A stretch of 64,000 nt of DNA from DATBVX01 sp963724625 (GTDB lineage: Bacteria > Pseudomonadota > Gammaproteobacteria > Steroidobacterales > Steroidobacteraceae): contig CAVRVO010000026.1 in NCBI GenBank assembly GCA_963724625.1, positions 26,891-90,890 on the forward strand. The letters run 5' to 3'. Position 1 is the first letter of the stretch. Each line of letters opens with the position of its first letter. Under the pieces are notes generated by a model that was given only the letters and a program-made list of their open reading frames with translations, searched no databases and was not told the origin of the DNA. Shown in pieces: positions 37,735 to 45,620 of this stretch. The translations under genes and the position numbers were made by a program.

Positions 37735-38897
37735 CAGCCTTCAGTGCCCCGCTGCAACGCGGGCTCCTCATGCTCGCGCGTGGGTGCGCAATCTTCTGGT
37801 TGCAGCAACAGGCACGCCTCCCACTGCGGCATGATGGCCTCGGGCCGAAACCGCTCCCTAACTCGCCGCGCCTCGTTACCGAGACGAGTACGCAGCGCCG
37901 GCTGCGCCATCAGCTCTGCCATGACGTTCGCCAGGGTATCGACGTTCTCCATGGGCACCAAACGCCCGTTTATGCCGTCTTCGATGAGATCTGCCGGGCC
38001 AGCGGGACAGTCGGCGCTGATGACTGTGGCACCCATCCCCATGGCTTCCAGCACTACATTCGGAAACCCCTCGAATCGCGAGGGCTGTACGACCAGCCCG
38101 GCGCGGGCCAGCCACGCCTCGATATCCGGTATCTGACCGGTGAATTGCACGCGATGCACGAGCGACAGCTCGTCACGCATGCGCAGCAGGTGCGCACGCT
38201 CGTTCCCTTCACCGATGATCATCAGGTTCCATTCGGGGAAAGCCGCGGCTACGCGGGCGAACGCGGGGAGTAGTAGATCGAATCCTTTCTGCGGCGTCAG
38301 GCGGCCGACGGCCAGGATCAGCGGCTGCCTTGGGTGCGAGGACTCATCGAGCTGGTGCAACGTGTTTGGTATCACGACCGCGTCCCTGCGACAGTTCTGT
38401 CGTATCCAATGGGCAGTCTCCCGTGTCTGCACAACCACGGCGCCAGCCCACGCGTAGGTTACCCTTCTCAAAGCTCGCCACAACGGCCTGACTGTGGAGT
38501 CGTACGCCGGGTGCGCACGGTCGGACACCGTGATTCGCAGGCCCAGCCCCGTCCCGGCAAGAATTGTCAGCACGTTTATTTGTGTCAGAAAACTTACGAC
38601 CGCAGCAGGGCGCTCGGCCATCAGAAACTTGCGCAGCAGCAGCGTCCCGCGCAGGATGGCGTTAAGAGTCGCAAATCGTCCGCCGGCAGGCACAGCGTTC
38701 AGATGCAACCGGCGCGTGCGATTGTCGAGGTGATAGGAGTCGCCGGTATCGCGACCGCTCCAAGTGACGATGGTCACTCTCAGCCCGCGAGCCACCCAGT
38801 AATTCGCCATTTCGGCAAGTTGCCGCTCTGCGCCGCCACCGCCGAGACTAGCGGCCACGAGCACGACGCTCGGAGGCGGTCGACGCCTATCCGGCAC
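37734..38897 (-). CDS. GT4-type glycosyltransferase
   Basis: 387 residues if the GTG at 38897 is used; it overlaps the end of the Wzy-like gene by 11 nt. A longer frame to 38957 lies inside that gene. SVVLVAASLGGGGAERQLAE is the acceptor-side glycine motif. The donor half includes LILAVGRLTPQKGFDLLLPA and RFEGFPNVVLEAMGMGATVI. The fragment at 36164-36328 is a near copy of that last region. It would transfer one sugar of the repeat unit at the cytoplasmic membrane face. Confidence 0.88.
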   Translation of the reverse strand: MPDRRRPPPSVVLVAASLGGGGAERQLAEMANYWVARGLRVTIVTWSGRDTGDSYHLDNRTRRLHLNAVPAGGRFATLNAILRGTLLLRKFLMAERPAAVVSFLTQINVLTILAGTGLGLRITVSDRAHPAYDSTVRPLWRALRRVTYAWAGAVVVQTRETAHWIRQNCRRDAVVIPNTLHQLDESSHPRQPLILAVGRLTPQKGFDLLLPAFARVAAAFPEWNLMIIGEGNERAHLLRMRDELSLVHRVQFTGQIPDIEAWLARAGLVVQPSRFEGFPNVVLEAMGMGATVISADCPAGPADLIEDGINGRLVPMENVDTLANVMAELMAQPALRTRLGNEARRVRERFRPEAIMPQWEACLLLQPEDCAPTREHEEPALQRGTEG

Positions 38898-40113
38898 GAG
38901 CGACAGCCGAAGCGTTCGTATCGAAGCGGCGCAGCAGAGCAGCCGCGGCGCCCACAAAGATCGCTAGGAACGCGTGATAGAACATCGTTCCCGACAAACT
39001 CACGAATACGTAGCAGACGACGGTCGCAAGCACCAAGGCGTGCAGCATCCGTGCAACAACAACGTTACGAGCACTGAACAGGCGCCACAGGAGTAGCGCG
39101 AACAACGCGTAGAACAGGCAGAAGCCGATGAGCCCTGTGTTGTAGAGCAAGTCAACGGGCGTCGAGTGAGATGTAACCCCGTAGTCCGCTCGAAATGCTT
39201 CCACCCCATGACCGAATAAAGGATTGCGAGCCCACCCCTGCAATCCCTCAAGCATCCAGTGCTCGCGTTCCCCGAAACCTCCGTATCCTGCTTGGTCCTG
39301 CCTCGCTTGCAGCACGTCTAGGCCTATGAGTACCCGGTCAAACCCGCCCTTGACCATCATCATGATGCCTTCGGTGTTAACTATGGCATACGCAATCGCC
39401 AGCAATGCGAGCATCAGGTAGGCAAAATTCCTTCTGATGAGGCGCACCGACACCGCGCGATAGATTGCCACCGCAAACGCCACGCCGATCAGAATTCCGA
39501 GATTGGTCTTGATGGACGTTGTTGCGACAATGTGCGCCAACGCCAACAGGGCGCCGACGACCGTCAACATACGTGCGCCGCTGAGCCAGCCAAATATCAG
39601 CGTGAGCACGAGGCCGGACAGGTACACCGTCGCGATTGCGTTGTAGGAAAACTCTTCCGGATAGCTGAAGGGAAAACCATCCACCTGCGTGTACGCGGCA
39701 GCGCCGAGCCAGAAGCCGATCAGCGAGCCAGAGGCGACGGCGCGAGGCTCGTGAAATGCGAACAGCGATCCGAACAACAGCGCGATCAGTACGAAGTCCA
39801 CCGCTGGAAACAGCGTGTTCAGTGCCAGCACCCGATCCGGCGTCCACAGCAATATGAACATCATGTAACACACGAAGACGAGGTACAGCGCAATCTCCCT
39901 ACAAAAGAGCAATCGGGGATAGAGCAGACAATGAACCAGGAGATACACCACCAGCAGCGGCAAAAGGCGCGACGTCGTAATGGTCTCGTAGAACACGCCA
40001 GCCAAAACGATTGAAAGCGTCGCAACGGCCGACAAAAGACCGCTGCCGACGTCGCGTAGTAGGCGACGTGCGTCCACGGACTGAGGCTGCAGCACTCGAT
40101 TGGCATATGCCAT
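38887..40113 (-). CDS. O-antigen/polysaccharide polymerase or ligase (Wzy/WaaL-like membrane protein)
   Basis: About 408 residues from the ATG at 40113, with ten or more hydrophobic segments (for example LLPLLVVYLLVHCLLYPRLL, FAYLMLALLAIAYAIV, HALVLATVVCYVFVSL). A large periplasmic loop contains EREHWMLEGLQGWARNPLFG and HGVEAFRADYGVTSHSTPVD. This combination, ending in an H-S/N-x-P-x-D-L-like motif, is the hallmark of the Wzy/O-antigen-ligase superfamily. It would polymerise repeat units on undecaprenyl diphosphate in the periplasm. Polymerase is more likely than ligase given its position in a capsule-type locus with Wza, Wzz and Wzi. The upstream in-frame extension belongs to a separate small gene. 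Confidence 0.85.
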   Translation of the reverse strand: MAYANRVLQPQSVDARRLLRDVGSGLLSAVATLSIVLAGVFYETITTSRLLPLLVVYLLVHCLLYPRLLFCREIALYLVFVCYMMFILLWTPDRVLALNTLFPAVDFVLIALLFGSLFAFHEPRAVASGSLIGFWLGAAAYTQVDGFPFSYPEEFSYNAIATVYLSGLVLTLIFGWLSGARMLTVVGALLALAHIVATTSIKTNLGILIGVAFAVAIYRAVSVRLIRRNFAYLMLALLAIAYAIVNTEGIMMMVKGGFDRVLIGLDVLQARQDQAGYGGFGEREHWMLEGLQGWARNPLFGHGVEAFRADYGVTSHSTPVDLLYNTGLIGFCLFYALFALLLWRLFSARNVVVARMLHALVLATVVCYVFVSLSGTMFYHAFLAIFVGAAAALLRRFDTNASAVARAG

Positions 40114-40443
40114 CAGGACGGCCTTGGGAAAACGTCCTGGGCGACGCGGCTTTGCATGACTAGGGCGTAGAAGCACGCCGCGTTGTCCCTTGACGCTTGC
40201 ACATCGCGTTGCACGGCCTGCCGCAGAGCCCTGTCGTATTCCGCCTTCTGTGAATACCTGTGATCGCTGGTCCGCGGCGCGGAAATGCGCGAGTTCCAGC
40301 GACGGATCCAGCTCGGACATCGCACGCGCATTATTCCACCGGTTGCGCAGCGGCCAGCGAACCCGATCCAGTTTTTGACAGCGGCGGTCCGCGTTTAGCG
40401 TATGCCCCGAGCTCGGGACGGAGATACGTGCGCTGGCGCTCAT
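40113..40443 (-). pseudogene. small unknown protein, single frameshift, coupled to both neighbours
   Basis: The ATG at 40443 overlaps the TGA of the upstream capsule gene (TGATG) and its frame gives MSASARISVPSSGHTLNADR…MSELDPSLELAHFRAADQRS. A different frame, AEYDRALRQAVQRDVQASRD then ACFYALVMQSRVAQDVFP, ends in a TGA that overlaps the ATG of the Wzy-like gene (again TGATG). The distance is 331 nt (3n+1), so one inserted base near 40245 would split a single ~109-residue coding sequence. The encoded protein is soluble-looking and mostly helical, with no domain I recognise. The double coupling is the main reason to believe it is real. Confidence 0.5.
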
Positions 40444-41873
40444 CACGCGTACCTGACTGAAGCGGCCGCGCGCGTGTCTAGGTATTCCATGAGCCTCAGG
40501 AACATCTCCACAAAGCCGTCGATCTCCGCTGACGTCTTCGGCACCGTCCAATCGTTGTGCCCGGCCGGCAGGAAAGGGCTGAGATAAGCCGCGTACGCGT
40601 CGAGTATCGCGTCTCGATCAGGCGGCAACTGCGCGAGCTTTCTCCGGATAAGGTCTGGCAGCTCGGAAATCTCGCCGATGCGTGAGGCACTCGGAAACAT
40701 CGTGACCGGTGAGTCCCCGAGCATAATGACAGGCTTGCCAAGCAGCGCGGCTTCGAGCCCCATCGTACCTTGAATGGAAACCACCAGGTCGGCTCTTTCG
40801 ATGAAGCTACGCGTCTCCGCGAACGGTAGCACCAGCTGGGTGCCCGGATTGGAGAGCATGCGTTCGAGGTGCAAGGCGGAGTAATTGGCCGCGTCGCTCT
40901 TGTGAATCTTGACCAATAACTTGTGCGAAGCGGGTAGCGCGCGGGACAGCAATTCCAAGACCCAGAGCTGGTTGCTGAAAAAAGGCGCCCACACATCTAT
41001 CGATGATTCGGGCTGCGTATGCAGCCCGAAGAGGATGTAGGGCGTTGACGGAGGGACTTCCAATCCACTCGTCTTCGACAGTGCTTCGCGTGCGACTTGT
41101 GCACGGCGCAGCTGACTGATTGCTGCCAAGACGTTGAAGTCGGTGCGATCTTCGGTGAACTGGCGGAACTCGCGTAAACGCGAATTCCGCACGGTACGCA
41201 GAACGGTCGCAAGCCGCGCCGGAACCTTCTTGAGACTCGCGGTGAATGACAGCGGCTCAGGAGTGATGTACGCAGGCACCTGCACGCCCCTGTTCTCGAA
41301 CTTCGACAGGGAATCCTCCGCCAGGGCCCGAATCTCATGCGCTGGCCGATGCACAACGTTCACGCGCGCAGCTGGGGACATGCTGTCCACGAAACAGGCC
41401 AGTCCCGGGGGAATCACGCTGAAATTCAGCGCGAACCAGGGAATCTGCATGCGCCGGGCGACCGCGAGCGAAATGCCGGCGTGGACGCTGTCGAAGCCTC
41501 CGATTACGACCGAGGGCTTCAGCTCCGTGAACAGCTCTATCAGCCGGCTTGCAACGAAAGTCACGTAGCGCAGAGCTTCGCGGTAGTCGAGGGTAGCGAC
41601 GACGCGATCGCCAATAATGATATTGTGAATCGTTGGTACACCATCGCGTTCCAGCGACGCGAGTAGCTCGCGGTCTGGTTCCGGCATGGGTTGCTGGAGA
41701 TGGTCACGCAGATAGTGGACCTCTCCTTGACGCGCAGGACCGGGAAAGTCGCGGCGGGTATAGCGCGGATGGGCAACGTAGGAAAAGCGCATCCCGCTTC
41801 CCTTGGCAATGGCCTCACCCAGATCCTCGGGCCATCCAATGGTGACGACGTGAAACGCTGAGGGTCGAATCAT
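40443..41873 (-). CDS. capsule polysaccharide biosynthesis protein, GT-B fold (KpsC/KpsS- or polysialyltransferase-like)
   Basis: 476 residues. The N-terminal half includes FTELKPSVVIGGFDSVHAGI and IPWFALNFSVIPPGLACF. The C-terminal half has YILFGLHTQPESSIDVWAPF, a conserved KIHKSDAANYS, LVLPFAETRSFIERADLVVS and IQGTMGLEAALLGKPVIMLG, the pattern of the Capsule_synth/GT-B proteins. Such enzymes transfer Kdo, sialic acid or related acidic sugars. The adjacent nonulosonic-acid genes make it a candidate for the transferase that uses the CMP-activated nonulosonate (inference). Its TGA overlaps the small gene downstream. Confidence 0.72.
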   Translation of the reverse strand: MIRPSAFHVVTIGWPEDLGEAIAKGSGMRFSYVAHPRYTRRDFPGPARQGEVHYLRDHLQQPMPEPDRELLASLERDGVPTIHNIIIGDRVVATLDYREALRYVTFVASRLIELFTELKPSVVIGGFDSVHAGISLAVARRMQIPWFALNFSVIPPGLACFVDSMSPAARVNVVHRPAHEIRALAEDSLSKFENRGVQVPAYITPEPLSFTASLKKVPARLATVLRTVRNSRLREFRQFTEDRTDFNVLAAISQLRRAQVAREALSKTSGLEVPPSTPYILFGLHTQPESSIDVWAPFFSNQLWVLELLSRALPASHKLLVKIHKSDAANYSALHLERMLSNPGTQLVLPFAETRSFIERADLVVSIQGTMGLEAALLGKPVIMLGDSPVTMFPSASRIGEISELPDLIRRKLAQLPPDRDAILDAYAAYLSPFLPAGHNDWTVPKTSAEIDGFVEMFLRLMEYLDTRAAASVRYA

Positions 41874-41885
41874 AGTGGCAGCGCG

Positions 41886-43058
41886 TTACAGCGTGTGGCC
41901 GGCCGCGTCGAAGACTTCTCCAGACCACCCGAGCCCCCGGACGCGTGGGAGTATCTCGTCCACGAACGACGAGGCGACGACCAGAGCCGGATCGCGCCAA
42001 GCAAGTAACCTGACATCTGCAAGCGCGCGCTCGGGACTCACGATTTCGCGCGTGAGTCCTACGAACCGCTTACCAACTTTGTTGGGATTGCCGTCCGTCC
42101 AGATATCGGGCTCGCGACCAATCGTGCTCGCCAAGCAGACGCCGGCGCTGCCCGCGCCCCAGAACACCAGTGCTCGCCCCGCAAACAATCTCTGCAGATA
42201 TTGCTGCTGCTCGGAGACGCAGCGCTGCAAAGTACCCAGAGCGGGCGCGGGAACCTGCGGAGACTGCGTACCTCTGCGGAACGCTGCGATCAGATTTCCC
42301 GGCTGTGTCACCTCTGCCTGCTGCAGACTCCATCCGTGGCGATATGCCAGCCTTGCCAACGAGCTCAGCGCGAAGACATGTACGTGCTCGACATGGAATG
42401 GCGCCACAGAGGCATGGCGAGCATGAAAGTCCAAACTTGGGGTCTCCAATACGAGGTCAGTCGACGCACTCGAAACCGCGTTCACCCCTGCGAAGAAGTC
42501 GTCGAAGTCGAACACATGCTCGATCACATGTCGCGCGTAGATGAGATCCGCGGGCTCGAGGTTCTCCCCAGTAACGTCGCGCGAAAAGAAGCGTCTGCGT
42601 ACGTCGAGCCCACGCGCGCCTGCAACCATCGCATTTTCCTCGTTGGGCTCGAATGCATACGCGATCATGGCGTCCGTGCGGTTGCGCAGTTCCGCGAGAA
42701 CTTCGCCACTCGATGCGCCTATCTCGAGCAGTACGCGGCTTGACCGCGGCATGCCGAACTTCTCCAGGGTCGCGAGGAACTCGACGCGAAATTGCTGACC
42801 GATACCATCCGGCGCGGGCGTGTAGTAGTAGCTGCGGTAGATCCTCTCCAGCAAGTCCGGGTCGAAGTCAGGCTGCCATGCATGTGCGCAGTCCACGCAC
42901 GCCAGCCACGCAAGATCCACCGCATGCGGCGCGGGGACAGTTACGTCCAGGGCTACCGGATGCTGGTAGATAGGCTGTCCAGACAGTTTGAGCAGCGGCC
43001 GCCCCTGCGCCCGGCAGATCGGGCAGTCGCGCTGCTCCTTCGCGCTGACAGCGCTCAC
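41886..43058 (-). CDS. SAM-dependent methyltransferase of the sugar C-methyltransferase type with zinc-binding N-terminus
   Basis: About 390 residues from a GTG at 43058 that overlaps the PseI stop (GTGA). The N-terminal CPICRAQGRPLLKLSGQPIY and LACVDCAHAW give two CxxC pairs, probably a zinc site as in the TylC3/Methyltransf_13 family. The SAM domain has VLLEIGASSGEVLAEL and DLIYARHVIEHVFDFDDFF. The C-terminal domain (ALVFWGAGSAGVCLASTIG, IWTDGNPNKVGKRFVGL) resembles the Methyltransf_14 Rossmann-like domain. Known members C-methylate keto-sugars or act in nonulosonate loci. The direct linkage to PseI suggests action on a related sugar. Confidence 0.83.
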   Translation of the reverse strand: MSAVSAKEQRDCPICRAQGRPLLKLSGQPIYQHPVALDVTVPAPHAVDLAWLACVDCAHAWQPDFDPDLLERIYRSYYYTPAPDGIGQQFRVEFLATLEKFGMPRSSRVLLEIGASSGEVLAELRNRTDAMIAYAFEPNEENAMVAGARGLDVRRRFFSRDVTGENLEPADLIYARHVIEHVFDFDDFFAGVNAVSSASTDLVLETPSLDFHARHASVAPFHVEHVHVFALSSLARLAYRHGWSLQQAEVTQPGNLIAAFRRGTQSPQVPAPALGTLQRCVSEQQQYLQRLFAGRALVFWGAGSAGVCLASTIGREPDIWTDGNPNKVGKRFVGLTREIVSPERALADVRLLAWRDPALVVASSFVDEILPRVRGLGWSGEVFDAAGHTL

Positions 43059-44086
43059 TCGATGTCTTCCCATGTGAGCGGCTCGCCGCGTGCAAGGTCG
43101 CGCCGAGCCCGACGACCAATAACCTGTGGCAAGTTGCGAGGCGGCAAGCCGAGCCCCGGGCGAATCGCGCGCACGTGTGCGGAAGTAATCGTCGCACCGG
43201 CCGCAATGTTCTGAACGATGAACAGCGACCTGGCGTGTTCCGCGCCCGGACGACGAGTTCGTGCCAGGATGGCCGCATCACCCAGTGCCTCCCAAGAGTC
43301 ATTCACGGCGCAGACCAGGCTCGAAAACTCCTCGGGTTCGAGAGAAAACAGGGCATCCGGTCCGCCGTCTGCCCGCGACAGCGTGAAGTGCTTCTCAATC
43401 ACCGTTGCACCGCGCGCTACGGCGAGGGTCGCGGCGAGATTGCCGAGGCTGTGATCGGAAAGCCCGACCTCGACGCCAAGTTCCGCGAGCCGATCCAGGA
43501 CGCGTAGGTTCATTTCGCCAATCGATGCCGGGTATTGCGAGATACAGTGAAACAAGGCGATCTCCACGCATCCCGATGCGCGCAGCACCCGCAGGGTCTC
43601 CTCGATATCGACGAGACTTGCGACACCTGTGGAGACCAGCACCGGCTGCCCCGTTGCGGCCACTGCCCGCAGCAACGGGTCGTCACACATCTCGAATGAG
43701 GCGATCTTGTAGGCCGGGCAGTTGAACCTCTGCAACAAGGCAACCGCGCGCTCATCGAACGGCGAACTGAAGAGCGTGATGCCGCTGTCGCGCGCAACGC
43801 GAAACAGCCGCTCCGTCACGCTAACGGGCAATGCAATCTTGCGGTAAAGCTGGTAGTAGTTGAGCCCGGCCCACGGCGAGGTACGGATGATGAACTCAGG
43901 TCGATCCGAATCGATCGTGAGCGAGTCGGCATCGTAGGTCTGGATTTTCACCGCATCGGCGCCGGTATTCGCCGCCGCCTCCACCAGGCGACACGCCCGG
44001 TCTGGATCAGCGAGGTGATTGTTCGAGATCTCCGCGATTACGTACGGGCGTTGATCGCGACCGATCGGGCGTCCGTCAATCTTCAT
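43055..44086 (-). CDS. pseI: pseudaminic acid synthase / N-acetylneuraminate synthase family (NeuB/PseI)
   Basis: 343 residues from the ATG at 44086. It condenses phosphoenolpyruvate with a 2,4-diacetamido-trideoxyhexose to give a nine-carbon nonulosonic acid. The TIM-barrel NeuB domain contains YVIAEISNNHLADPDRACRL, DAVKIQTYDADSLTI, TLFSSPFDERAVALL, YKIASFEMCDDPLL and IEKHFTLSRADGGPDALFSL. The C-terminal SAF antifreeze-like domain covers residues ~280-340 (SLFIVQNIAAGATITSAHVR). IQTYDADSLT and the GGPD block resemble PseI more than NeuB. It overlaps the HAD phosphatase gene by 11 nt. Confidence 0.92.
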   Translation of the reverse strand: MKIDGRPIGRDQRPYVIAEISNNHLADPDRACRLVEAAANTGADAVKIQTYDADSLTIDSDRPEFIIRTSPWAGLNYYQLYRKIALPVSVTERLFRVARDSGITLFSSPFDERAVALLQRFNCPAYKIASFEMCDDPLLRAVAATGQPVLVSTGVASLVDIEETLRVLRASGCVEIALFHCISQYPASIGEMNLRVLDRLAELGVEVGLSDHSLGNLAATLAVARGATVIEKHFTLSRADGGPDALFSLEPEEFSSLVCAVNDSWEALGDAAILARTRRPGAEHARSLFIVQNIAAGATITSAHVRAIRPGLGLPPRNLPQVIGRRARRDLARGEPLTWEDIE

Positions 44087-44711
44087 AGGCTGAGCTCTGG
44101 AAAAGAAACTGGACGAACGGGGCTTCGCCCGCAGCGGCGAATTGCGCGTCCACCGCATCGTCGCCGACATACTTCGTCGACAGACCGGCCCGCCAGCCAT
44201 GGAGCTGTGTCCACGCCCAGCTCGAGGGCTTGAGTTCCTGCGGCTTGCGCGGATCGCAGTAGATGCATACATCGAACATGTCGATCAGGCCAAGCGCCGT
44301 GAGCTTGCGTCGCTGCAGATGGGCAAGACCGTTCGACACGACGGCGAGTCGGCAGCTGCTGGCTCGCAGAGCCGCAAGCTCCGCTCGCAGACTCTCGGCG
44401 TGCGCGAGTTCCGAGCCTTCGTATGCATGGAACAGCCGCGCGCACTCCGCGCCCCACTCAACTGGCAGCCCGTGTGCCGCGAGTGCATCGTCGAACAGTC
44501 CTGGCTGGTGACGATTGGTCTCGCGCCGCCGCCACAGCTCCTGTGGCAGCCCCGGCAGCGGCTGTCCACTCTGGCCGCGCAGCCACTCGACCACAGACGC
44601 AAGCGCAGGGCGCTCGAAGTCCCGTGTGTCGTAGAGCGTCCCGTCGAGATCGAAGACGAGTCTAGAGGTCTGCGCAAGTTCGCTGCGTAGTCTTCCGGTG
44701 TCGGCCGTCAT
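44076..44711 (-). CDS. HAD-superfamily phosphatase
   Basis: 211 residues from the ATG at 44711 (TAATG overlap with the ATP-grasp gene). HAD motifs: FDLDGTLYDT (I), AVVSNG (II), a Lys in the RKPQELKPSS region (III) and YVGDDAVDAQFAAAG (IV). The cap is helical. It could dephosphorylate a sugar-phosphate, for example a nonulosonate 9-phosphate, or act on a by-product. PseI pathways normally need no phosphatase, so its presence here is noteworthy. Function assigned only to superfamily level. Confidence 0.85.
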   Translation of the reverse strand: MTADTGRLRSELAQTSRLVFDLDGTLYDTRDFERPALASVVEWLRGQSGQPLPGLPQELWRRRETNRHQPGLFDDALAAHGLPVEWGAECARLFHAYEGSELAHAESLRAELAALRASSCRLAVVSNGLAHLQRRKLTALGLIDMFDVCIYCDPRKPQELKPSSWAWTQLHGWRAGLSTKYVGDDAVDAQFAAAGEAPFVQFLFQSSAYED

Positions 44712-45619
44712 TACCCACGAGCACCTTCGACAGTGTGTTCCTGCCAATACCGCCAGACCCGCAAGGGCCGAGCGCAGCCTTGCCACGGCTCGCCGTGCCA
44801 CAGCGCCAAGGTCGCTGCGATGGGATCGCAACCCGCAAGGGTCGAAAAGATGGCGCTGCCAGCGAGCCTGGGGTTGAGCTCGATGAGCCAGTCGCGCTGG
44901 CCAGAATCTCGGATGACCTGAAAGTTGATCGCGTATCTGAAGTGCCAGTGTCGGCCCAAAATGCGGGCAAGGTCGTGGAGCTTTTCGTCCGGACGCACTT
45001 CACCGACTGTCGAGACACCGGCGGCAAGTAAGCGGACGCGAGGGGACGTTGCGAGAAGATGACCGTCGCGATCGAAGATCGCATCGACTGTGTACTCCTC
45101 GCCATCTATTGCACGCTGCAGTACGCCATCGCGGCCTGCGAGAACTCCGAACATCCTGTCGTCGCTGGCCAGCATCACGCCCTTGCCGCCACGTCCGAGG
45201 CGTGGCTTGAAGTAGGCCGGTGCGACCTGCGCTTGCGGTGCGATCGGCAGGCCTGCTTCTTCGCAAGCACGCTGGAATCGACATTTGTCGACACAATCGA
45301 GCAGCACCTCTGGTGCGGACAACGCGATCTTGCGCGAAAGGGCGGCTGGCAAGCGATTCCACCCCTCTGCTATCGCTATCAGCTCCTCGTCGATGAAGGG
45401 CAGGAACACATCCACGTCCGCAAGCCGTTCGGCGAGGAAATCCAGATACTCCGCTGAATCTCCCCGGGGCGCGACGTGGAAGGTATCGCAGAATGCGCGG
45501 CCCAGCGGTTCGACCGCCACACCCGCGTTAAGCCCGACGACGTAATGCCCGAGGGCACGCAAATGACGCAGGATGGATATCGACGCTGGCGATCCTGCCG
45601 CACTCATCATCACGCGCAT
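44711..45619 (-). CDS. ATP-grasp ligase of unknown substrate
   Basis: 302 residues from the ATG at 45619 (TGAGATG junction with the PseG-PseH gene). The N-terminal pre-ATP-grasp Rossmann-like fold starts RVMMSAAGSPASISILRHLR. The ATP-grasp part has VDKCRFQRACEEAGLPIAPQ, YFKPRLGRGGKGVMLASDD (glycine-rich lid), EEYTVDAIFDRDGHLLA and the metal-binding WLIELNPRLAGSA. It resembles carbamoyl-phosphate-synthase-like enzymes found in polysaccharide and flagellin-glycan loci. It probably joins a carboxylate to an amine using ATP, so it may attach an acyl or amino-acid group to a sugar amine (inference). Confidence 0.82.
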   Translation of the reverse strand: MRVMMSAAGSPASISILRHLRALGHYVVGLNAGVAVEPLGRAFCDTFHVAPRGDSAEYLDFLAERLADVDVFLPFIDEELIAIAEGWNRLPAALSRKIALSAPEVLLDCVDKCRFQRACEEAGLPIAPQAQVAPAYFKPRLGRGGKGVMLASDDRMFGVLAGRDGVLQRAIDGEEYTVDAIFDRDGHLLATSPRVRLLAAGVSTVGEVRPDEKLHDLARILGRHWHFRYAINFQVIRDSGQRDWLIELNPRLAGSAIFSTLAGCDPIAATLALWHGEPWQGCARPLRVWRYWQEHTVEGARG

Positions 45620-45620
45620 C

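Noticed and set aside
37105..38136. 343-codon plus frame across acyltransferase and GT
   Set aside because: Spans the ends of two real genes on the other strand; no coherent protein.
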